Position numbers and translations under genes: made by a program
Notes under the pieces: model-generated
The model's database searches: none
What the model saw: only the letters and a program-made list of their open reading frames with translations
Told to the model about the DNA's origin: nothing
Shown: positions 46,930-55,968 of the stretch, one piece after another
Numbering within the stretch: the stretch's first letter is position 1
Layout of the letters: each line of letters begins with the position of its first letter
NCBI RefSeq assembly: GCF_001043955.1
Contig: NZ_LABZ01000054.1
Span: 1 to 64,000, forward strand
Length of the DNA: 64,000 nt
Direction: 5' to 3'
Source: Methylobacterium tarhaniae
GTDB lineage: Bacteria > Pseudomonadota > Alphaproteobacteria > Rhizobiales > Beijerinckiaceae

Positions 46930-48101
46930 CACCAGCGCTCCGGCAGGTCGACGAACTCGCGGATGCGGGCGCGATCGATGGTGTCGGGCGTCGCCTCCAG
47001 GGTCTCGGGGCCCTCGGAGTGCAACGGGTAGGTAGCGCGCGGAGCGTACTCGTCGCGGTAGCGCTCGGAGGGCCAGGCGACGGTGGAACCGCCCGCCGGA
47101 TCGGGCTTGTAGAGCGGGTTGAGCCGCAACGTGGCGCCTTCCCGCGGCAGGGTCAGGCCGTCGACGAGGGGCCGGGGGGCCGGGCGCATGCCGGGGCCGC
47201 AGACCACCGAGAAGGCCTCGACATGGTCGAGGGCGGCGGGCGAGGCCGGCACGGGCGCGCGGGCCTCGACGAGGGCCCGGGTCAGCTCGTCGTCGTCGTA
47301 GACGAGCCCGTCGGGAAACAGCTCCTCGACCTCCGCCGCCGAGACCGCGTGACCGGCCGAGAAGCCGGGACGGGCACTGTTATGGACGTGGCTGAGGGCC
47401 AGCCATCCCTCCTCGCCGGCTGTCTTGCGCAAGCAATCGAGGATGCGGGCCTTCTCGGGCAGGAAGTAGAAGGCGTCGTGGCACATCACGAGATCGACCG
47501 GGGCCTGGTCGATCGGCCAGTGCGGCGAGGCGGCGTCGAAGCAGACGAGCTGCGGCCTCTGCCCGGCGACCCAGTGGCGGGCGACCCAGAGCTTGGCGAA
47601 GACCACGTCGCCCCCCGAGACCCGCACGCCCCGTCCCTGCAGTTCGCGCAGGTAATGGCCGATGCCGCAGGCGAGCTCGAAGGCGCAGGCCGGCTGGTTC
47701 CAATGCGCCTCCAGCAGGGCGAGCCCCGCCAGGTAGGTCGGGTCGCTCCAGCGATGCACGAAGTAGTCGCCGACCCGGCCCCAGCCGAGACGGGCGCAGG
47801 CCTCCCGCAACGAGACGTACTTCATCTCGCGCACGAGGTCGCGCAACGTCGCGGGGTCGGCGGGCGGGCCGGTCCACCAATCGTCCTGGTCGGCGAGAAG
47901 GAGTTCGAGGGCGTGGCCCGGCGCGCCCTTGTCGAGATGGCCCAGAACGTCCCCGATCAGGCCGTCGCGCCCGACGCGCAGATAGGGAATGCCGTCGACC
48001 ACCGGCCAGCGCGGCCCGCGCTTGCCCTCGCGCAGGGAATGGGGCGTGTCGTGGTGCAGCGCCTCGCCGGTGACCGGCGAGAGGAGCCCGAACGGGATCA
48101 C
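46929..48101 (-). CDS. Class I SAM-dependent methyltransferase with degenerate Trm112-like N-terminus
   Basis: This 390-residue protein has SAM motif I in FELACGIGHYLREL (142-154 region) and downstream strand SWPIDQ-like VDLVMCHDAFYFLP. Residues 1-45 resemble the Trm112p zinc domain (SPVTGEAL, then WPVVDGIPYLR) but lack its cysteines. The C-terminal ~150 residues contain no motif I recognise. It starts at GTG 48101 with a GAGGAA site upstream. Substrate unknown; O- or N-methylation of the cluster product is inferred. Confidence 0.82.
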   Translation of the reverse strand: MIPFGLLSPVTGEALHHDTPHSLREGKRGPRWPVVDGIPYLRVGRDGLIGDVLGHLDKGAPGHALELLLADQDDWWTGPPADPATLRDLVREMKYVSLREACARLGWGRVGDYFVHRWSDPTYLAGLALLEAHWNQPACAFELACGIGHYLRELQGRGVRVSGGDVVFAKLWVARHWVAGQRPQLVCFDAASPHWPIDQAPVDLVMCHDAFYFLPEKARILDCLRKTAGEEGWLALSHVHNSARPGFSAGHAVSAAEVEELFPDGLVYDDDELTRALVEARAPVPASPAALDHVEAFSVVCGPGMRPAPRPLVDGLTLPREGATLRLNPLYKPDPAGGSTVAWPSERYRDEYAPRATYPLHSEGPETLEATPDTIDRARIREFVDLPERW

Positions 48102-48225
48102 GGATGCGTTTCCTCGCGGCGCCCACCCTGCGGCAGGCTCTGACGTGAGATAGAGCGCGGGCGCGAACGCCCAAGGACGGAGCCCTCAAGGACGTGCCGA
48201 CCCCCGAGGGCGTCCGCGATGCGCG

Positions 48226-49152
48226 TCACGGCAGCCGCATGTCGGCGAGCACCCGATCGTGAAACCCCTTCACCGGGCCGTCATGCACGAGCGCCATCTC
48301 GCCCAGGACCGTGTCCATGGTGAGCGAGGCCGCCCGCAGGTGCTGGGCGATCTGGAGCACCCTGTCGATCACGTCGGCGGCGTGGAACGCCCGGCCCTCT
48401 GCCGTCCCGTCATCCGCCAGGATTTTTCGCGACGAGGCGACGACGTCACGGAGCGGCGTCGCCAGTTCGGAGAGCGCCCGCTCGCTCAAGGTGGCGATCA
48501 CCGCATCGAGATGCTCGCCGAGCAGGATCTCGCCGGTGAAGCCGGCATCCGGCATCAGGGCATTGTGCAGGTGGTGGGCGAGGGCGGCGACGAAGACCGT
48601 GGTTGGGTCGGCGCCGTAGAACGGGCTCAACGTCACGCCGTAGACCGCCACCGTCAGGCAGTGCTCGGCATGGTTCTCCGGCGGCTCGAGCAGGATGCGC
48701 GGCTTGCCCGGGCAGGTGACGCCGGCGCGGGGCTGGTCGGCCTGAAGCAGGGCGAAGTGGGGGACCGGACCCGGTGTCCAGTCCCGCGGCGCGGCGAGGC
48801 AGGCACGCAAGGCCGCGGCAAGGGCCGGGTCGAGGGGGCCTGCCACCTCGTCGAAGCCCCGTACCAGCACGGCCGACGCCTGATCCGGCGAGAGGCCCGC
48901 GAGGCTCAGAAAAGCCGCGTCGAGGTCGCCGAGGCGGGAGGCCGCCAGCGCCTTGGCGGTGATGTCGAGGGCGAGCGCAGCCGGGTCGGCCCCGCCGGTC
49001 AACGCCGCCCAGGCCTGGAGGAACAGCCGCTCGGCGATCGAGCCGGCACGCCCGGCGGACCGGACGCGCTTGATGTCGTTGAGCTCGACCAGGAGCTCGC
49101 GGTGGTTGAGCGGGGCGCGAGCCCCGCCCGCCGGTTCGTGGCTCGCGGCCAT
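48226..49152 (-). CDS. HD-like metal-dependent hydrolase
   Basis: This 308-residue protein is helical. In its second half it has NHAEHCLTVAV (H161, H164), LAHHLHNA (H193-H194, H196), H257/D260 in FHAADVIDR and H290-D291. This resembles an HD-domain hydrolase in which the central HD doublet is HH. HD proteins are usually phosphohydrolases. It begins two bases after the inositol-3-phosphate synthase stop, so dephosphorylation of an inositol phosphate intermediate is an attractive but untested role. Confidence 0.65.
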   Translation of the reverse strand: MAASHEPAGGARAPLNHRELLVELNDIKRVRSAGRAGSIAERLFLQAWAALTGGADPAALALDITAKALAASRLGDLDAAFLSLAGLSPDQASAVLVRGFDEVAGPLDPALAAALRACLAAPRDWTPGPVPHFALLQADQPRAGVTCPGKPRILLEPPENHAEHCLTVAVYGVTLSPFYGADPTTVFVAALAHHLHNALMPDAGFTGEILLGEHLDAVIATLSERALSELATPLRDVVASSRKILADDGTAEGRAFHAADVIDRVLQIAQHLRAASLTMDTVLGEMALVHDGPVKGFHDRVLADMRLP

Positions 49153-49154
49153 CC

Positions 49155-50345
49155 CTAGTGGACGCCGAGCCAGTCGAGCAGCATGCGCTCCTGCGCACCG
49201 AAGGCGTGCTCGGGGCCGTGGCCGTTCTTGACCATCGGCGCCTTGAAGAACAGCGACAGCTGCTCCTGCACGCCGCCGTCGCCGCGCTTCTTGGCCAGAT
49301 CCAGGACGCGGGCGATCTCGATCACCAGGGGGGCGGCCAGGATCGAGTCCTTGCAGAGGAAGTTGATCTTGATCTGCATCTTCTGACCGAGGAAGCCGGT
49401 GACGTCGATGTTGTCCCAGGCTTCCTTGTCGTCGCCGCGCGGCCGGTAATAATGGATGTGGACCAGATGGTCCTCGACGGGATAGCCGAGGATCGAATCC
49501 AGCACCGTGCCCTTGGTGTTGAGCTTGGACTGGAGCGAATCCTTGTCGTTCAGGGCCAGGCCGTCGCGGTTGCCGAGGATGTTGGTGGAGAACCAGCCGT
49601 CGACGTGGAGCGCCCGCGACTTGAGGGCCGGGGCCAGCACCGTCTTCATCATGGTCTGGCCGGTCTTGCCGTCCTTGCCGGCGACCGGGACGTTGAGCTG
49701 CCGGGCGAGGTCCACCAGGGCCGGCACGTCGGCGGCGACGGAGGGCGTGAAGTTGGCGTAGGGGATGCCGTTCTTGATCGCCGCATAGGCGTAGAGCATC
49801 GCCGGGCTGATCGCCTCGTCGCTCGCGTCGAGGCCGCGCTCGAAGGCGGCAGCCGAGTTCAGCGTCGGGTCGTCGAGGTCGGGCCAGCGCTCGGTCGAGG
49901 CGAGGTTGACCACCACCACGTCGTCGACGCCCGACTCCTCGCGGAAGCGCTTGAGGTCGTCGGCGATGCAGTCGACCGCCTCGCGGTGGTCCTTGGCGAC
50001 GATGCGGTTGCCGCCGTCGATGTTCTTGCAGAACTTGGCGGAGCCGACCGCCGGCCACGGCTTCATGCCGTTGAGCACCTGGGCGCCGTTCTCGAGATCC
50101 TGCTTGGTGAGCACGCCGTGCCCGCTCGCCGCGGCGCCGAGGTCGTCCCCGTTGAGGTCCCAGCCGCCGAAGACGAGATCCTTGTATCCGACCATCCCGG
50201 CCACCGCATGGCCCGCAAGGGGCAGTCCATCGAGACGGTTCGAACCGGACTTGATCATCTCGATGCCGGCGATGGCAGTGGTGGCGACAGCCCCACCCAT
50301 CCCGACGAAAGCGACGCCGACGCGCCGACCGGGCTGCATGCTCAT
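49155..50345 (-). CDS. ino1: Inositol-3-phosphate synthase
   Basis: This 396-residue NAD-dependent enzyme converts glucose 6-phosphate to inositol 3-phosphate. Visible are the NAD-binding GMGGAVATT (15-23), the conserved GKDGKTGQTMMKT and the active-site stretch GWFSTNILGNRDG followed by SKLNTKGTVLDS. Late NFLCKDSILAAPLV also fits the family. Length is that of the shorter prokaryotic type. It is the first gene of the directon and presumably supplies the cyclitol core. The ATG at 50345 is used; a second ATG lies two codons in. Confidence 0.93.
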   Translation of the reverse strand: MSMQPGRRVGVAFVGMGGAVATTAIAGIEMIKSGSNRLDGLPLAGHAVAGMVGYKDLVFGGWDLNGDDLGAAASGHGVLTKQDLENGAQVLNGMKPWPAVGSAKFCKNIDGGNRIVAKDHREAVDCIADDLKRFREESGVDDVVVVNLASTERWPDLDDPTLNSAAAFERGLDASDEAISPAMLYAYAAIKNGIPYANFTPSVAADVPALVDLARQLNVPVAGKDGKTGQTMMKTVLAPALKSRALHVDGWFSTNILGNRDGLALNDKDSLQSKLNTKGTVLDSILGYPVEDHLVHIHYYRPRGDDKEAWDNIDVTGFLGQKMQIKINFLCKDSILAAPLVIEIARVLDLAKKRGDGGVQEQLSLFFKAPMVKNGHGPEHAFGAQERMLLDWLGVH

Positions 50346-50695
50346 CGGTAGGGATTGTCCTCTTCAAGACCCGCGGACCCCGAAAGGGGCGCCGGAGCAT
50401 CGTTCGCCCACTCCGCGTGGCGACGGGAAATGCCCCGGGGAGTATTTGGTTCCGGGCGATGCGCGATTTTTTCGTGCACTTGAGATCGCCTTCGAGCGGG
50501 CATGTCAGCCCTTGGTGTCGGCCCTGTGTCGGCCCTTGCCACGCCCCCGATCCGGAACCCGCGCCGCAAAATGGCCTCAGGCCCCGCCCCGGCCTCGTCC
50601 CATTATGGACACACCGGGCCGCCAGATGTGCCGGCGAGCGAAGCAACGGCGCGTGGCCTCGGGACTGGCCCCGCGCGAAGGACAAAAGGTTCGAG
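50346..50695. promoter_or_regulatory. Divergent region between ino1 and the SLT-domain gene
   Basis: This 350-base gap carries the promoter of the ino1 directon and that of the SLT-domain gene. A small stem CCCC-GAAA-GGGG lies at 50378-50389 in the ino1 leader. An AT-rich stretch, GCGATTTTTTCG, lies near 50464. No box pair is assigned. Confidence 0.35.
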
Positions 50696-51934
50696 ATGGG
50701 GGTTTACCCGGAGCCGGCGCCCTGCGCCGACGACGCTGGCCGACTCGTGCCCGAGGCGGGCACCGACACCATCCGCTGGCTCGATGCCCGCGAAGGCCAC
50801 CATTCTGGAGCGCGCGGACGGACCCTGTCCGTGGCCGCCTTGCTGGGCCGCAAGGCCGCCGCCGCCTTGGCGGTGGGCGTCGCCTTCGCGGCCTGCCTGC
50901 CGCAGGATGCCGTCGCTCCCGCGGCGGAGGCGCATGACCGGATCGACCTCGCGGCCCCCCGTCCCCCGCTCGCCTTGCGCGGCCTGTCGCCGGATTGGCC
51001 GGGCCCGGCCCTGATCGAGGAAACCCCCAGCACCACGGCGCTGATCCGCGACGACCTGGAGCGCCTGCAGCAGGATTCCCGGCAAGCCTCCCTTCAGGAC
51101 CCGTCCCTGCACGACGAGATTCCGCAAGCGTTCCCGTACGAGGTCCAGCAGGAGCCGACCCGGGTCGAGGATGCGGCGCGCACCGAGCCGACGCTCCCGG
51201 AGGTGACGGCGGACGGCCTGGTCATCTTCGGCGACAAGAAGGTGCCGCGGGCGCTGGTCGAGACCATCGTGCGGGCCGCCCGCGAGACCGAGACCGATCC
51301 GGTCTACCTGATGGCGCTCGCCGACAAGGAATCGAGCTTCCAGCCGAGCGTACGGGCCGCGACCTCCACGGCGGAAGGACTGTTCCAGTTCCTCACCGGT
51401 ACCTGGCTCGAACTGGTGCGCAGCTTCGGCGCCAAGCACGGCTACTCGGCCGAGGCCGAGCTGATCGAGAAGCGCGGCGGCACCCTGGTGGTGCTGAAGG
51501 ACGCCGACCGGCGCCGGGTTCTCGCCCTGCGGCGCGATCCCTACGCGGCAAGCCTGATGGCCGGCGAGATGATGAAGCGTGACCGGAGCCGCGTCGAGCA
51601 GCGCCTCGGCCGCGACCTGAAGCCGACGGAATGCTACTTCGCGCATTTCCTGGGCGCGGCGAGCGCCGGCAAGTTCATGGAATTGACGGCCGAGAAGCCG
51701 CATCAGCCGGCACAGGCCTCGTTCCGGGCCGCCGCACGGGCGAATCGCAGCCTCTTCTTCCGCCGCGAGGGCCGGAAGACGCGCAGCCTGACGGTCGCCG
51801 AGGTCTATGACCGCCTCGACGGCATGATCGACCAGCGCCTCGACCTGTATCAGCCGGTCGCGGCGATCGCGGAGCAGATCGATACCCGCCGGCCGAGCGA
51901 TGCCCCGCCTGCGGCTCTGAGCCAGCTCCCCTGA
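50696..51934 (+). CDS. Transglycosylase SLT-domain protein
   Basis: This 412-residue protein has an N-terminal cytoplasmic stretch, a hydrophobic anchor or signal (about residues 44-67), a Pro/Glu-rich linker and an SLT-like lytic transglycosylase domain from about 180. Catalytic Glu212 lies in ALADKESSFQP, followed by AEGLFQFLTGTW. It probably cleaves peptidoglycan glycan strands in the periplasm. The ATG at 50696 is preferred; the frame continues upstream but without a sensible N-terminus. Confidence 0.82.
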   Translation: MGVYPEPAPCADDAGRLVPEAGTDTIRWLDAREGHHSGARGRTLSVAALLGRKAAAALAVGVAFAACLPQDAVAPAAEAHDRIDLAAPRPPLALRGLSPDWPGPALIEETPSTTALIRDDLERLQQDSRQASLQDPSLHDEIPQAFPYEVQQEPTRVEDAARTEPTLPEVTADGLVIFGDKKVPRALVETIVRAARETETDPVYLMALADKESSFQPSVRAATSTAEGLFQFLTGTWLELVRSFGAKHGYSAEAELIEKRGGTLVVLKDADRRRVLALRRDPYAASLMAGEMMKRDRSRVEQRLGRDLKPTECYFAHFLGAASAGKFMELTAEKPHQPAQASFRAAARANRSLFFRREGRKTRSLTVAEVYDRLDGMIDQRLDLYQPVAAIAEQIDTRRPSDAPPAALSQLP

Positions 51935-52090
51935 TCCAGTTCCCGGGCCTCAGCTTGAGCGAAGCGGCCACGGGGACGGCGCACGGGAAGGACGGCCCGC
52001 GCACCGGGACATTGCGATAACACGGGATGCGCCGGCCGGTTCCAGAGCGTTCAGGATTTTTTAACCGATCCGCCCCGCGTCAGGCGTCGC

Positions 52091-53686
52091 TCAGTGTCCT
52101 CCGGCCGGAGCCTCGCCGCCGCGCTTGACGTTCTTGAGGATCATCGCCAGCGGCACCGCGCAGGCCGAAACCACGGCGAGCGCCCAGAACACGTCGATAT
52201 AGGCCAGGAAGGCGGATTGGGTCTGCACCTGCTGGCCGATCCAGGCGACGGCCTGGTTCTGGGCGTCGACCGTGCTGGCGCCGCGGGTGGAGAAGAACTG
52301 GGTCGCCGCCCGCAGCGCCTCCTTGTAGGCCGGTTCCGAGGGCACGATGTGCTCGACGAGCCGGCTCTGGTGGAATTGCTGGCGGTAGGCCAGGATGTTC
52401 TGGGCGAGCGACACGCCCATCGAGCCGCCGACGTTGCGGGCGACGTTGATCAGCGCCGAGGCCTGGTCGGTCTGGTCCTTGGAAATCCCCTCATACGAGG
52501 CGGCGGTGATCGACAGGAAGATCATCGGCAGGCCGATGCCGATATAGATTCGCGACCAGACGAAGAAGCCGAAGTTGAGGTCGCCGTAGAGGTTGGTCAG
52601 GTCGACCATCGCGAAGGCGATGATCGTCGCGCCCGCAGCGATGAGGTATTTCGGCTGGATGAAGGTCGAGAGGCGGCCGACCACGAACATCATCAGGGCG
52701 GTGACGATGCCGCCGGGCGACAAAGCCAGGCCGGCCCAGGTAGCGGTGTAGCCGAAATATTCCTGCAGCAATTGTGGCAGGAACTGCGTCGTGGCGATCA
52801 GGATCGCGCCGGTGGCGAGCATCACCAGGAAGCAGGAGCCGAACTGGCGCTGGCCCAGAAGGCGCAGGTCGATGACCGGGTTCTTGTGGTTGAGCTCCCA
52901 GGGGATCATCGCGACGAACGACACGACCATCAGGCAGGCGAAGACCACGATGAGGTTCGAGCCGAACCAGTCCTTGCGCTGGCCCTCGTCGAGGACGACC
53001 TCCAGCGAGCCGAGGAAGGTCGCCACCAGGATGAAGCCGACGATGTCGAAGCGCACCCCCTCCCGGCGCAGGCGCTTCCTCTCCTCGACCGCCGATTTCG
53101 GGTCCTGGACCAGCCACCAGATCAGGAACAGGGCGATCACGCCGACGGGGGCGTTGATGAGGAAGCACCAGTGCCAGGAATACTGGTCGGAGAGCCAGCC
53201 GCCGAGCGTCGGGCCGACCACCGGCGCGACCACGATGGCGACGCCGTAGAGGGCGAAGGCCTGGCCGCGCTTCTCCGGCGGGAAGGAATCCGCCAGGATC
53301 GACTGGGCCAGCGGGGCCATGCCGCCGCCGCCGAGCCCCTGCAGCACCCGGAAGAACAGGAGCGATCCGAGGCTCCAGGCGAGGCCGCACAGCACGGAGG
53401 AGACCGTGAACAGCGTGATCGCCGCCATGAAGAAGGCCTTTCGGCCGTAGCGCTTGGCGAGGAAGCTCGAGGCGGTGAGCACGATCGCGTTGGCGACGAG
53501 GTAGCTCGTCACCACCCAGGCCGCCTCGTCGGGGCCGACCGCCAGCCCGCCCGAGATGTAGCGCAGGGCCACGTTGGCGATGGTGGTGTCGAGCACCTCC
53601 ATGAAGGTGGCGATCGCCACCACCATGGCGATGATCCAGGGATTGTGGTCCCCCGCGGCGCTGTCGGCGGGGCTCTGAGTCCTCAC
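52091..53686 (-). CDS. DHA2-family multidrug MFS transporter (EmrB type)
   Basis: This 531-residue protein has 14 predicted helices and the DHA2 motifs DTTIANVALR in helix 1 and GLGGGGMAPLAQS plus GVAIVVAPVVGPTLGG in helix 5. It exports drugs or other hydrophobic compounds with a membrane-fusion partner, encoded just upstream. The start is GTG 53686, after GGAG. Confidence 0.92.
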   Translation of the reverse strand: MRTQSPADSAAGDHNPWIIAMVVAIATFMEVLDTTIANVALRYISGGLAVGPDEAAWVVTSYLVANAIVLTASSFLAKRYGRKAFFMAAITLFTVSSVLCGLAWSLGSLLFFRVLQGLGGGGMAPLAQSILADSFPPEKRGQAFALYGVAIVVAPVVGPTLGGWLSDQYSWHWCFLINAPVGVIALFLIWWLVQDPKSAVEERKRLRREGVRFDIVGFILVATFLGSLEVVLDEGQRKDWFGSNLIVVFACLMVVSFVAMIPWELNHKNPVIDLRLLGQRQFGSCFLVMLATGAILIATTQFLPQLLQEYFGYTATWAGLALSPGGIVTALMMFVVGRLSTFIQPKYLIAAGATIIAFAMVDLTNLYGDLNFGFFVWSRIYIGIGLPMIFLSITAASYEGISKDQTDQASALINVARNVGGSMGVSLAQNILAYRQQFHQSRLVEHIVPSEPAYKEALRAATQFFSTRGASTVDAQNQAVAWIGQQVQTQSAFLAYIDVFWALAVVSACAVPLAMILKNVKRGGEAPAGGH

Positions 53687-53764
53687 GGCTTCGTCTCCGC
53701 GCCTGAAGCATCTTCCGACGAAGCGGCTACCGATTGTCGAAGAAAATGCTGCAAAATCAATGAT

Positions 53765-53806
53765 CTAGAGCGATTTCCGTGGCGACGCGATCGGGAACCG
53801 CTCTAG
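53765..53806. repeat. Inverted repeat CTAGAGCG...CGCTCTAG over the emrA-type stop
   Basis: CTAGAGCG (53765-53772) and CGCTCTAG (53799-53806) bracket 26 bases, with partial complementarity continuing inward (ATTTCC and GGGAAC). The right arm supplies the TAG stop of the HlyD-family gene. Termini of this kind recur in intergenic mosaic repeats of Rhizobiales, so this may be such an element. Confidence 0.6.
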
Positions 53807-55059
53807 CGCACCCGCACCGTCGGCACGACCGACATGCCGGGACCGATCGAGACGTCCTTCGGCCAGTTGTCGACCGTGACCTTCACCGGGATGCGCTGCA
53901 CCACCTTGACGTAGTTGCCGGTGGCGTTCTCCGCCGGCAGCAGGCTGAAGGCGGTGCCGGAGCCCGGCTGCACCGAGGCGACCCGGCCGGCGATCTTGTG
54001 GTCCGGATAGGCATCGATCTCGACATCGACCGGCTGGCCGGGCCGCATGTCGGTGATCTGGGTTTCCTTGAAGTTCGCCGTGACCCAGATGTCGTCCGGC
54101 ACGAACATGCTGAGCGCCTGGCCGGCCTGCGCGAACTGCCCGACCGCGCCGGTGAGGCGCACCACCCGGCCCGCCTGAGCGGTGGTGATCGTCGTGTAGG
54201 CGAGGTTCAGCGTCGCCTGCGCTTCCTGCGCGCGCGCCTCGGCGAGGCTCGCCTCGGCGCCCGCCTTCTGCGCCTCGAGCGAACCGATCTGGCGCTGCGC
54301 CACCGTCACTGCAGCCTTGGCGCGATCGAGATTGGCCTGCTGCTGCTGCAGGTTCGAGGTCGATTGCTGCGATTGCTGCACCGAGCCGGCACCGCGCTGG
54401 GCGAGGTCCTGGTAGCGGGCGGCGTCCTGCTTGGCGAATTGCAGGGCCGCCTGGGCCTGCTCGACCTGGGCCTTGGCCTCCTGAATGGTCCCCTGCTGCG
54501 CCCGGATCTGGGCCTCGAAGCCCTCGATCTGGGCCTGCGCCGACTGGACCTGGGCCCGCGCCTGCCGGAGGGCCACCTCGTAGTCGCGCTTGTCGATCTG
54601 GAACAGCACCGCCCCGGCTTCGACATGCTGGTTGTCGGTCACCGGCACGGCGGTGACGTAGCCCGAGACCTTGGGCGCGACCGCGAACTGGCGCGCATCC
54701 ACGAAGGCGTCGTCGGTGCTCTCGTAAGGGTGGACGAAGGTCAGCCAGTACCAGTAGCCCGCCGCGCCCGCGAGGAGCAGCAGGATCGCGCCGAGCGCGA
54801 ACCACAGCGGATGGCGCCGGATCAGGCCCGGCCTCTCGGCCTTCTCCTCGGCGTCCTGTCCGTCGGAGTCCTGATCGTCGGCGCCGGCCTTCCCGCCCTT
54901 CGCCTCGTCCTGCGGGCCGTGCTCGCGCAAGGCACGGGTATTCTCGAGAAGCGCACGCGTGTTCTCCTCACGCGACGCCGTCTCGTCCGCCCGCGCCACG
55001 ACGGGCGCCGACGCGCCCCGTCTCTCCGGGGCCTCCGCCCGCGACTGATCGTCCAGCAT
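53803..55059 (-). CDS. HlyD-family membrane-fusion protein (EmrA type)
   Basis: This 418-residue protein has a charged cytoplasmic N-terminus of 85 residues, one membrane helix (86-105) and a split biotinyl-lipoyl domain (around YVTAVPVTDNQHVEAG). A long Gln/Ala-rich coiled coil (about 170-290) and a beta-barrel domain with DIWVTANFKETQ follow. It connects the DHA2 transporter across the periplasm. The charged N-terminus is longer than usual. No outer-membrane TolC gene is adjacent. Confidence 0.92.
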   Translation of the reverse strand: MLDDQSRAEAPERRGASAPVVARADETASREENTRALLENTRALREHGPQDEAKGGKAGADDQDSDGQDAEEKAERPGLIRRHPLWFALGAILLLLAGAAGYWYWLTFVHPYESTDDAFVDARQFAVAPKVSGYVTAVPVTDNQHVEAGAVLFQIDKRDYEVALRQARAQVQSAQAQIEGFEAQIRAQQGTIQEAKAQVEQAQAALQFAKQDAARYQDLAQRGAGSVQQSQQSTSNLQQQQANLDRAKAAVTVAQRQIGSLEAQKAGAEASLAEARAQEAQATLNLAYTTITTAQAGRVVRLTGAVGQFAQAGQALSMFVPDDIWVTANFKETQITDMRPGQPVDVEIDAYPDHKIAGRVASVQPGSGTAFSLLPAENATGNYVKVVQRIPVKVTVDNWPKDVSIGPGMSVVPTVRVR

Positions 55060-55317
55060 GTCGACAATTCCACGCAGCAGTCGGAGGCCCGACCGCGCAA
55101 GGCGCCCGCCTCGGCCTGAGAGACGCCCGGGCACGGGCGCGGGTTCCGCAGCGCGGCGAAAACTTTCATTCGTCCTTGGATGAAACAGGGCCGCGAATCG
55201 TAGGCGGCATTTTTTCAGACGGCGACCCCGGGAACGGCCACGCTCGACGGACGTTGAGTCGGGAAAAGCGGGCCTGCCGTTGCGCACCTTGCGCGGATCG
55301 TCCTGGAGGATGCTGGG

Positions 55318-55968
55318 ATGAGCACTGGAACACCGATGCCGAATACGACGTCCGGGGTCAATTCTCCCTACGGTACCCCGTCCGACCCGCTCGCCCGCCT
55401 CGGCGCGATGAGCGCGGTCCTCGCCCGGAACTGGTGGCTGATCGCGCTTCGCGGCGTCTTCGCGATCCTGTTCGGGATCATCGCGCTGATCGCGCCGGGC
55501 GCCACCTTGCTGACCCTGGTGATCTTCTTCTCCGCCTACATGCTGGTCGACGGCATCACCGAGATCGTCGCCGCGGTCCGGGCCGCCGAGCGCCACGAGC
55601 GCTGGGGCTACCTCCTCGCCGCGGGCGTGATCAACATCCTCGTCGGCGTGCTCGCCTTCCTGATGCCGGGCAGCGCGCTCGTCGCCTTCATCTACCTCAT
55701 TGCCGCCTGGGCCCTGGTGACCGGAGCCCTGATGATCGCCGCCGCCTTCCGGCTCCACCTCGATCACGGCCGCTGGTGGCTGGCGGTCGGCGGTGCCCTG
55801 TCCGTCCTGTTCGCGATCGTCCTGATCGCCAGCCCGGCCCTGTCGCTCCTGGTCCTGACCTACTGGATGGGCGGCTACGCCATCGCCTTCGGGGCGTTCA
55901 TGCTGGTCCTCGCCTTCCGGCTGCGCAGCCGTCATGTCGGGACGGGCGCGACGGCGCGGCCGGCGTGA
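55318..55968 (+). CDS. HdeD family (DUF308) membrane protein
   Basis: This 216-residue protein has six predicted helices in three similar pairs with the repeated GxxxILxGxxxLxxP pattern of HdeD/DUF308 proteins. E. coli HdeD is linked to acid resistance at high cell density; function in this group is untested. TGGAGGAT precedes the ATG. Confidence 0.85.
   Translation: MSTGTPMPNTTSGVNSPYGTPSDPLARLGAMSAVLARNWWLIALRGVFAILFGIIALIAPGATLLTLVIFFSAYMLVDGITEIVAAVRAAERHERWGYLLAAGVINILVGVLAFLMPGSALVAFIYLIAAWALVTGALMIAAAFRLHLDHGRWWLAVGGALSVLFAIVLIASPALSLLVLTYWMGGYAIAFGAFMLVLAFRLRSRHVGTGATARPA

Noticed and set aside
40727..50345. Classical mycothiol or bacillithiol gene cluster
   Set aside because: No MshC, MshD or BshC homologue is present, and YcaO, Gfo/Idh and isomerase genes have no place in those pathways.
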